DNA of 11,971 bases from Candidatus Uhrbacteria bacterium (lineage in GTDB: Bacteria > Patescibacteriota > Patescibacteriia > UBA9934 > UBA10169), in NCBI GenBank assembly GCA_003505155.1, contig DNYJ01000015.1, positions 4,379-16,349 on the forward strand, given 5' to 3'. A program made the translations under genes and the position numbers. Positions 1 through 5,436 of this stretch are shown piece by piece (positions within the stretch are counted from its first letter, which is position 1; every line of letters begins with the position of its first letter). Below the pieces are notes generated by a model. That model was not told the origin of the DNA. It saw only the letters and a list, made by a program, of their open reading frames with translations, and did no database searches.

Positions 1-314
1 CGCACGAGGCAACTCGCGTCAATGCCGAAGCGTTCAAGATCGCTTTGAATGGATTGCGCGGTGAGGTCTTCTCCCACCTTGGCGAGACATGCCGTCCTGA
101 AACCGAGACTCGCAAATGTGGCCGCCGCGTTCGTTGCTCCGCCACCGGAAGAGATGAAGAGCTTATCCACTTCGATTTTGGATCCGAGCGAGACGCACTC
201 GGCTACGCCGGTGCGGAAGCGTTTGCTTTTCACAAGCTCGATTTCATCTGACACAAGGAAGACATCCTGCGTGGCCGAACCGATGGTGACAACGTCGTAA
301 AGTCGCTTGGGCAT
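1..314 (-). CDS. PfkB/ribokinase-family sugar kinase, N-terminal part (runs off the left edge)
   Basis: This frame reads from ATG at 312-314 to base 1 with no stop, giving 104 residues of a gene whose 3' part lies outside the window. Residues 7-20 (DVVTIGSATQDVFL) form the first beta strand and Gly-containing turn typical of PfkB kinases, and GGGATNAA at residues 57-64 is the family's N-terminal substrate-binding signature. The later KVGED (79-83) also fits. PfkB enzymes phosphorylate sugars, nucleosides or related alcohols with ATP in the cytoplasm; the substrate cannot be read from this part. The catalytic GAGD motif would lie beyond the window. It is the third gene of a minus-strand operon, 28 bases after the DUF2090-like gene, with no strong ribosome-binding motif before the ATG. 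Family assignment is confident, specificity is not. Confidence 0.85.
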   Translation of the reverse strand, partial: MPKRLYDVVTIGSATQDVFLVSDEIELVKSKRFRTGVAECVSLGSKIEVDKLFISSGGGATNAAATFASLGFRTACLAKVGEDLTAQSIQSDLERFGIDASCLV

Positions 315-342
315 AGGGAAAGGTTCAAAAAGTCGAAGAGGT

Positions 343-1176
343 TTAAGAAGTTGAAGAGGTTTCGAAGAGATGAATGAAGTGCAAGTAGTTCTTTTTGATA
401 CGTTCGATGGCCTGTGCGTGCGTGAGCTTGCCAGCAAGATATAACTTGAGAGGAGGAAAGAAAACCGTCCGGCCGATGGCGAATCCCCGCACGACATCGC
501 TCTCTGCCGCTGTTTTCACCCACGCCTCCACCTCGCGCTTGGACTTCCCGCGGCCGAGGATAATGAGGTCGGCTTTCGTCAGTTTCTTGACCGCCCTCCA
601 TTGTGATGCCTTATCGAGTCCCTCGAGTTTCCAGACGCTTGGCTGAACGCCGGCTCTTTCAAACGTCTGGATCATTTGTTTCATTTGTACGAATCGCGAG
701 CCCTTGCCCTCAAGGAGCACCTCGAGCATGAAGCCTATCTTGTGGCGTTTGCAGAAATTTGATATTTGTTTCAGTCGTGCGTTCTGCAAAGCATTGGCGT
801 GTTTGTCGGCGTGATTGTAACGAATGAGCACCTTGGCGAACGTCGGATCGTATTTTTCAAGATGCTTCGCAAACGCCTTGCCGTACTGAAACTCAAAGAG
901 TGGACGGCCGCTTTTCTCAACCGTTACGGCGCGTGTCATGCCGATCTGCTTCGCCTCGCGCAGAATGTCCGCGCCGAACTCCTCCTCAACAAGAATACCG
1001 ACAGACGTCTTCTCGCCCACTTCTCTTCGAGCTTGCATGGCCGCTTCAAACACCATGCGCTTGAGCGTGGTCACTTTTCGCGCTTGCGCACGGTTGGCGA
1101 CGGGGTAGTCAAATCCCAAAAGTTTTTTGGCCAGACTGGAGCGATGGTCGAAGGGGAGAATATAGAGCTGACTCAT
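343..1176 (-). CDS. DUF2090-family aldolase-like TIM-barrel protein
   Basis: The 277-residue protein resembles the DUF2090 domain found at the C terminus of fused IolC proteins (5-dehydro-2-deoxygluconokinase linked to an aldolase-like domain). Visible landmarks are LYILPFDHR (4-12) on the first strand, KVLIRYNHAD (115-124), FMLEVLL (149-155), VWKLEG (181-186) and GFAIGRTVF (231-239), the last a likely phosphate-binding loop near the barrel's C-terminal end. By analogy with class I aldolases, K183 in WKLEG is a candidate Schiff-base lysine; this is inference. The ATG overlaps the stop of the upstream kinase (ATGA), so translation is probably coupled. A phosphorylated sugar made by one of the neighbouring kinases is a reasonable substrate. 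Standing alone instead of fused to the kinase is the unusual point. No rest of an inositol pathway is visible, so an iol role is unproven. Confidence 0.75.
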   Translation of the reverse strand: MSQLYILPFDHRSSLAKKLLGFDYPVANRAQARKVTTLKRMVFEAAMQARREVGEKTSVGILVEEEFGADILREAKQIGMTRAVTVEKSGRPLFEFQYGKAFAKHLEKYDPTFAKVLIRYNHADKHANALQNARLKQISNFCKRHKIGFMLEVLLEGKGSRFVQMKQMIQTFERAGVQPSVWKLEGLDKASQWRAVKKLTKADLIILGRGKSKREVEAWVKTAAESDVVRGFAIGRTVFFPPLKLYLAGKLTHAQAIERIKKNYLHFIHLFETSSTS

Positions 1177-2144
1177 AGGGGTTTAACGCGGTAGGTCTTC
1201 ATTTTGGAGAGGCGTGTCTCCAGCTCGGATTTTTTCAAAAGTCCTTCATGCGCACCGACGTAACCCACGACGGATGCGGAGTTGACGGCGCCCCATGCGA
1301 GAGCCGTCTTGAGATCCTTGCGGTGCAGGCAAGCAGCAAGGACGCCCGCAGTGAACGCGTCGCCCGCACCGGTGGCTTCCGCAAGTTTTCCAGGAAACAT
1401 TGGTGCGTGCCACAGTTCGCCGTTTTCGGTCGCGTACGCTCCTTTTTGTCCGCGCGTAACGATCACGGTCTGTGCGCCAAGGTCTTGGAGCTTGCGCAGG
1501 AGTTTGCCGATGTCGTCGGATTCGACGAGCGCCAGACGTTCGGCCTCGGCCTTGTTCAAGATGAGGAGGTCAGTTTGAGCGATCAGTTCGTACAAGCTTG
1601 CGTCGAGTTCCTCGAGCTGAATGGCGCCCGGATTGAGAGCAAGGAGAAATCCGTCGCGGCGTTTCTTTGCGGCGAGCTTGCGGTAGAAGTCGCGATAGTG
1701 TTCTCCCATTTCGCCCACAAACACCCATCGAGCGTCGAGCTTTTGATGCACGGTATATGCGTGTGGCTCATGCACGGCAAGAATCGTGCTCTCGCCTTCG
1801 AAGTTCAAAATCGCCGAGAAACTGCTCTTGGTGTTTTTAGTTGTATGGAGATGCGACGCGTCCACACGCTCGCTTGCCAGAAGCTCTCGGGTGAGAGCAG
1901 ACGTCAAATCATCTCCCATCACGGTCTCGACGCACGCGCGTTTTCCCAGCCGCCGCACGCCGATCGCGACGTTAGCGGCCGAACCCGCCGGCAAAAGCCG
2001 AGCGGAATCCACGGGGATCTTCTCGCCGTACTTGATGCGTATTTCACAGCGATGCGTATCTTTACTGCAAGCCACCTTGGCATCGTCCCCAAGATCAATA
2101 AAAACATCCAATTTCGTATCGCCGATGGAAAGGAGATCGAACAT
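1173..2144 (-). CDS. PfkB/ribokinase-family carbohydrate kinase, complete
   Basis: The protein has 323 residues from the chosen ATG at 2142-2144. An in-frame ATG eight codons upstream (2166-2168) is rejected because the first codons would cover the -10 box at 2154-2159, and the family homology begins at FDLLSIGDTKLDVF (2-15). PfkB landmarks are in order: AGSAANVA (53-60), NPG (171-173), the NKAE motif (197-200) used in Mg-phosphate binding, and ATGAGDAFTAG (257-267), where D262 is the catalytic base and GAG forms the anion hole. Length and motifs indicate an intact cytoplasmic ATP-dependent sugar kinase. It opens a minus-strand operon and overlaps the DUF2090-like gene by ATGA. That pairing points towards a keto-deoxy sugar or similar substrate, but specificity cannot be read directly. 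Confidence 0.88.
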   Translation of the reverse strand: MFDLLSIGDTKLDVFIDLGDDAKVACSKDTHRCEIRIKYGEKIPVDSARLLPAGSAANVAIGVRRLGKRACVETVMGDDLTSALTRELLASERVDASHLHTTKNTKSSFSAILNFEGESTILAVHEPHAYTVHQKLDARWVFVGEMGEHYRDFYRKLAAKKRRDGFLLALNPGAIQLEELDASLYELIAQTDLLILNKAEAERLALVESDDIGKLLRKLQDLGAQTVIVTRGQKGAYATENGELWHAPMFPGKLAEATGAGDAFTAGVLAACLHRKDLKTALAWGAVNSASVVGYVGAHEGLLKKSELETRLSKMKTYRVKPL

Positions 2145-2153
2145 AGCGGGGGT

Positions 2154-2162
2154 ATTGTACCA
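2154..2162 (-). promoter_or_regulatory. Extended -10 promoter of the kinase operon, near-leaderless
   Basis: On the minus strand TGGTACAAT matches an extended -10 element (TGn followed by a TATAAT-like hexamer). Its 3' end lies 9 bases before the ATG at 2144, so transcription should start at or within about three bases of the start codon. The hexamer 17 bases upstream (minus CACATT, 2177-2182) is a poor -35, consistent with reliance on the extended -10. No Shine-Dalgarno fits in the 9-base gap. The same architecture recurs before the gene at 10797. Confidence 0.6.
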
Positions 2163-2177
2163 TGTCATGCGGATGCA

Positions 2178-2189
2178 ATGTGATCACAT
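2178..2189. promoter_or_regulatory. 12-bp perfect palindrome between divergent promoters (candidate operator)
   Basis: ATGTGATCACAT is a perfect palindrome. It covers the -35 region of the minus-strand kinase promoter and ends four bases before the -35 of the plus-strand hsdM promoter. Its centre is about 45 bases upstream of the predicted hsdM transcription start. Such a position suits a regulator acting on one or both operons. The half-site TGTGA recalls CRP/FNR-type sites, but the six-base spacer of those sites is absent, so the factor is unknown. Confidence 0.4.
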
Positions 2190-2193
2190 CTTT

Positions 2194-2222
2194 TTGACGT
2201 TGAAGATTCGTGAGCGTATGAT
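2194..2222 (+). promoter_or_regulatory. Near-consensus sigma70-type promoter of the type I R-M operon
   Basis: TTGACG at 2194-2199 and TATGAT at 2217-2222 each match the consensus hexamers at five of six positions and are separated by exactly 17 bases. The predicted start is near 2229, giving an hsdM leader of about 42 bases. It is the only strong promoter seen upstream of the plus-strand operon. Confidence 0.65.
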
Positions 2223-2234
2223 GAGAACATTGAT

Positions 2235-2261
2235 CCCAGCCAGAAACCGCTGGGTTTTGTT
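2235..2261 (+). terminator. Terminator-like hairpin inside the hsdM leader (candidate attenuator)
   Basis: CCCAGC at 2235-2240 pairs perfectly with GCTGGG at 2249-2254 around an 8-base loop and is followed by TTTTGTT. This has the form of a weak intrinsic terminator. It lies downstream of the predicted promoter and 9 bases before the hsdM ATG, where no plus-strand gene needs terminating. It could lower transcription of the whole restriction operon, or be an RNA-stabilising leader structure. The stem is short, so efficiency is uncertain. Confidence 0.5.
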
Positions 2262-2270
2262 AGAAAAAAT

Positions 2271-3854
2271 ATGTCTGAAGAACAAAAAAGAAAGCTTGAG
2301 GCTCAACTGTGGAATGTTGCCAATACTCTCCGTGGAAGAATGCATGCCGACGAGTATCGCAATTACATCCTCGGTTTTATTTTTTTCAAGTATCTTTCGG
2401 AACGTCTGGAAACTTATGTGAATCAAAAGCTACTTGCGAGCGAGAGTTTCAAGTTCGGTGATATCAATGAACGAAAAGACGAAGGCAAGCGAATTTTGGC
2501 AGAAGTGCAGAAGGGCGTGTTAGAACATCTTGGTTTTTTCCTGAAGCCGACACAGCTATTCTCTTACCTCGTAAAGAAGGGAAAGGGGGAGATTGCCGGT
2601 GAGAGTAGTTTTATTCTTGATGACCTAAAGTCCGTCATGAATACGATTGAGCAGACTTCGGCTGGGACTGAAAGTGAAGATGACTTTAAGGGACTTTTTT
2701 CCGACGTTGATTTGACGTCAAATAAATTGGGCAGCAGCGAGAAGGAGAAGAACGGGATTATTGTCGAAGTGCTAGGTCATTTGAGCGAAATTGATTTCAA
2801 GTTAGAGGACGCAAAGAGTGATTTGCTCGGTGACGCGTACGAGTATCTTATTGGAAAATTTGCCGCCGGAGCCGGAAAGCAAGCGGGAGAATTTTACACT
2901 CCGGCGCAGGTCTCGCGACTTTTATCTCGAATCGTGACGGCTGGTAAACAGCGAGTGAAAAGTGTTTACGATCCGACGTGTGGTTCCGGCTCTCTGTTGT
3001 TACGGGCAAGTGAATTCGTCGAGGTTGCAAACTATTATGGACAGGAACTGAATCCAACGACATACAACCTCGCGCGAATGAACATGATTTTGCATGGCGT
3101 GCATTTTTCACATTTTACTATTCGCCGCGGGGATACGCTCACAAACGATCTGCATCCAGATTTGAAGGCTGAAGTTATTGTCGCGAATCCACCGTTCTCT
3201 GCCAAGTGGAAAGGAGAAAAGGATCCAGCTCTAGCGCAGGATGATCGGTTTGTTCAATACGGACGACTGGCTCCAAGCACCAAGGCTGATTACGCCTTTG
3301 TAACTCACATGCTCTATCATCTGGCCGACAACGGGACGATGGCAGTTGTCCTGCCTCATGGAGTTTTGTTTCGAGGAGCCGCGGAGGGTCAGATTAGGAA
3401 GTACATTATTGAAAAACTGAATTATCTCGACGCGGTCATCGGGTTACCAGCTAACGTCTTTTACGGCACGAGCATTCCGGCCACGGTATGTGTATTTAAG
3501 AAATGTCGCAAGAGTGATGAAGAGGTGTTGTTTATCGATGCATCGCGAGAGTTTGAAAAAGAAACCAATCAAAACAATCTTCTAGACGCACACGTCGATA
3601 AGATTTTCGATACGTATATCAACAGAAAAGAAATCGAAAAGTATTCGCACCGTGCCTCACTCGCGGAAATAAAAGAGAACGACTACAACCTGAACATTCC
3701 ACGCTACGTCGATACGTTTGAGGAAGAAGAGCCGATCGATATCGATGAGGTGGCGGGTGATTTGAAGAAACTGCAGGCGGAGGAAGTTGAGATTCAAAAG
3801 AGGCTTGTAAGGTTTTGTACAGAGCTAAAGATCAAAGTTCCATTCGATTTATGA
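2271..3854 (+). CDS. hsdM: Type I restriction-modification N6-adenine methyltransferase subunit HsdM
   Basis: HsdM (527 residues) transfers a methyl group from S-adenosylmethionine to adenine within the site chosen by HsdS, protecting host DNA; two copies join one HsdS. The helical N-terminal domain is visible at residues 10-50 (LWNVANTLRGRMHADEYRN). The catalytic domain carries GEFYTP (206-211), the SAM-binding motif I DPTCGSG (234-240), QELNP (258-262) and the catalytic motif IV NPPF (306-309), which fit a gamma-class N6-adenine methyltransferase. Length is normal for the family, close to the EcoR124I-type enzymes, and no frame damage is seen. The start has no Shine-Dalgarno; the preceding bases are A-rich. 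A near-consensus promoter and a terminator-like hairpin precede it. The stop overlaps the next gene by ATGA. Confidence 0.97.
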   Translation: MSEEQKRKLEAQLWNVANTLRGRMHADEYRNYILGFIFFKYLSERLETYVNQKLLASESFKFGDINERKDEGKRILAEVQKGVLEHLGFFLKPTQLFSYLVKKGKGEIAGESSFILDDLKSVMNTIEQTSAGTESEDDFKGLFSDVDLTSNKLGSSEKEKNGIIVEVLGHLSEIDFKLEDAKSDLLGDAYEYLIGKFAAGAGKQAGEFYTPAQVSRLLSRIVTAGKQRVKSVYDPTCGSGSLLLRASEFVEVANYYGQELNPTTYNLARMNMILHGVHFSHFTIRRGDTLTNDLHPDLKAEVIVANPPFSAKWKGEKDPALAQDDRFVQYGRLAPSTKADYAFVTHMLYHLADNGTMAVVLPHGVLFRGAAEGQIRKYIIEKLNYLDAVIGLPANVFYGTSIPATVCVFKKCRKSDEEVLFIDASREFEKETNQNNLLDAHVDKIFDTYINRKEIEKYSHRASLAEIKENDYNLNIPRYVDTFEEEEPIDIDEVAGDLKKLQAEEVEIQKRLVRFCTELKIKVPFDL

Positions 3855-5275
3855 AAGCAGATGAAGTAAAAAAAGAGATCGAAAAGGCACTAGCACTTCA
3901 CTCCGAAACGGGTATAGTTGAATTTAAAATGGCGCGAGGTGGTTTTCCAAAGACTCCAGTACGAAAAACCCTTTCTGCTTTTGGTAATACGCGGGGCGGG
4001 ATTATCGTTTTTGGTGTCGAGGAAGACGATGCAAAGCGGATGCATGTTATCGGCTTGTCTGATGCAGCTACTTTTCAGGAAAGGATGACTCAATTGGCTT
4101 CTGATGAAATGAGTGCAGTCGTGCGTCTGGATTATTTCAACTTGGATTTAGAAGGAAAAACCATTTTGGCAGTTTTTGTGCCAGAGTGCGGCAACCATCA
4201 AAAGCCGTACTATTTTAAAGAGCTAGGTATTCCCAAAGGGGCATTTGTAAGAGATGGAAACACAGACAGACAAATGACAGATGCGGAAGCCCGTTCCTAC
4301 ATTAAGAATTCCCCAGGTGATAATTTTGATCAAACATGCATTGAGGAGCTCAACTTGGACGCTTTATCCAAAAGAAAGATTAGGGAGCTACTTAAAAAGA
4401 GTGCGGAGCGAGCAGACAGAGATATTGATCTCCCCGAAGAGTATGTTTCCGTTTTGAAGAATATCGGCGTAGCGGCATATTGCGATGGGGAGCCACATCC
4501 AACCCTCGCAGGTTTTCTTATTTTTGCAGACGATACTCCCCAGAAGGAGTTGAGATTTGAACGCTATACTATTCGTTGTGTTCGGTATAAAGGTTCTGGA
4601 GTACACACAGACATTATAGATTCCTCTGACATTGCCGGAACGCTTGATGAGCAAATTGAAGGCATGCAGGCTTTCATCTTGCGGAACATCCCTAAGTCTG
4701 CAGAAATCGTAGGGACGAAACGTGTTGAGAGGTATGAATATCCAGCAAAGGCAATTCGTGAAATAGTCGCTAACGCTGTCATTCATCGTGATTACAGGAT
4801 TACGGGGACGTACACGCAAGTAAATATTTTTGAAGACCGCGTAGAGGTTTTTAATCCAGGGAACCTACCACCGGGCGTTACGATCGAGAATATTCGTTCG
4901 GCACAAGAGAGTCGTAATCAGATTATTGCGGCGCGATTGAAAGATTTGGATTATCTTGAGGAATATGGTCGAGGTATCGATATTGTTTTTACTGAGATGG
5001 CACAATGGGGTTTATTACCGCCTTTGTTTAAAAACACCGCAAATAGTTTTAAGGTTATTTTACCCGGTAAAAAATTAAGTGAACTTAACGATCGTCAGTT
5101 ACGTATTTGGGAGTTACTTGTTGAAAAAGGCCGAATCACACGTCGCGATGCCGAAGAGTTGTTGGGTGGAGTGTCTCAAAACACCATTGCTTCGGATCTC
5201 CGCATCATGAGAGATTTAGGTCTTATTCAACAAATTGGTGAATCGAGGAACACGTATTACAACCCCTCTTTTTAA
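3851..5275 (+). CDS. AlbA_2 (Schlafen-type) protein with GHKL-like domain and C-terminal winged helix
   Basis: The 474-residue protein belongs to the AlbA_2/COG2865 group, often annotated as putative transcriptional regulators or RecG-like proteins. The AlbA_2 domain (about 1-155) shows VEFK (23-26), SAFGNTRGGIIVFGV (42-56) and the closing VRDGNTDRQMT (133-143). A GHKL-like segment has an N-box-like REIVANAVIHRDY (303-315), FNPGNLP (334-340) and EYGRGID (371-377). Residues 411-474 form a winged helix, with VSQNTIASDLRIMRDLGLI as the recognition region. ATG 3851 is chosen because it gives the ATGA overlap with hsdM and lets the domain begin normally; an in-frame ATG at 3815 lies inside hsdM. 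Proteins of this family occur within type I loci, for example among the R-linked ORFs of Campylobacter. Regulation of the operon or an effector role are both possible; neither is shown by the sequence. Confidence 0.85.
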   Translation: MKADEVKKEIEKALALHSETGIVEFKMARGGFPKTPVRKTLSAFGNTRGGIIVFGVEEDDAKRMHVIGLSDAATFQERMTQLASDEMSAVVRLDYFNLDLEGKTILAVFVPECGNHQKPYYFKELGIPKGAFVRDGNTDRQMTDAEARSYIKNSPGDNFDQTCIEELNLDALSKRKIRELLKKSAERADRDIDLPEEYVSVLKNIGVAAYCDGEPHPTLAGFLIFADDTPQKELRFERYTIRCVRYKGSGVHTDIIDSSDIAGTLDEQIEGMQAFILRNIPKSAEIVGTKRVERYEYPAKAIREIVANAVIHRDYRITGTYTQVNIFEDRVEVFNPGNLPPGVTIENIRSAQESRNQIIAARLKDLDYLEEYGRGIDIVFTEMAQWGLLPPLFKNTANSFKVILPGKKLSELNDRQLRIWELLVEKGRITRRDAEELLGGVSQNTIASDLRIMRDLGLIQQIGESRNTYYNPSF

Positions 5276-5300
5276 GAGGAAATAATAGAAAGCTAAAAAT

Positions 5301-5360
5301 ATGCCTAAATTCATAGAAAATAATCACACGGAGTGTCAGAGTTTTTATAATAGCAAATAA
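5301..5360 (+). pseudogene. 19-codon ORF resembling the start of an AlbA_2-type gene (possible remnant)
   Basis: The frame ATG...TAA encodes 19 residues, beginning MPKFIEN and continuing NHTECQSFYNSK. The order (hydrophobic-I-E-x-x-x-x-E) resembles the usual opening of AlbA_2 proteins, in which an IEN..VEFK-like stretch precedes the helix. This suggests a decayed second copy or the 5' end of a replaced gene between the AlbA_2 gene and hsdS. The similarity is judged by eye over very few residues, so it may be chance. No Shine-Dalgarno precedes it. Confidence 0.2.
5346..5351 (+). promoter_or_regulatory. Perfect TATAAT box upstream of hsdS (weak promoter candidate)
   Basis: TATAAT lies about 85 bases before the hsdS start in the 161-base gap that follows the AlbA_2 gene, the longest gap inside the operon. 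No convincing -35 lies 16-18 bases upstream (ATCACA at 5323-5328 is the 17-base position) and there is no extended TG. A secondary promoter that uncouples hsdS from hsdM is possible, but AT-rich DNA yields such boxes by chance. Confidence 0.3.
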
Positions 5361-5373
5361 GAGAAAAAGAAAA

Positions 5374-5418
5374 CCCCCTGTTTTAACGAGGCGCCATCCG
5401 GTACCCCAACACAGGAGG
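5374..5418 (+). promoter_or_regulatory. Long-range stem sequestering an AGGAGG tract upstream of hsdS
   Basis: CCCCCTGT (5374-5381) pairs with ACAGGAGG (5411-5418) at seven of eight positions around a 29-base loop. The right arm contains AGGAGG, one of the best Shine-Dalgarno-like tracts in the window, but it ends 18 bases before the hsdS ATG, further than normal. A smaller competing stem, GGAG (5414-5417) with CTCC (5424-5427), would also mask it and bring it nearer the ATG. A translational control structure is possible but unproven. Confidence 0.3.
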
Positions 5419-5436
5419 ATTTACTCCAGAATCATT

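Noticed and set aside
335..362. Two copies of GAAGAGGTTT 18 bases apart at the end of the DUF2090-like gene
   Set aside because: They are short purine-rich copies in low-complexity sequence around the stop codon, with no array or mobile-element context.
2166..2168. Upstream ATG for the complete PfkB kinase
   Set aside because: It lies upstream of the predicted transcription start, and family similarity begins only at the ATG at 2144.
1248..2183. Long plus-strand reading frame opposite the PfkB kinase
   Set aside because: It is antisense to a kinase with all family motifs, and its Cys/His/Arg-rich translation resembles no protein; it is a GC-rich shadow.
5265..5279. CCTCTT-TTT-AAGAGG hairpin at the AlbA_2 stop codon
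   Set aside because: The stem is A/T-rich at its closing pairs and no T-run follows on the plus strand, so it is unlikely to terminate transcription.
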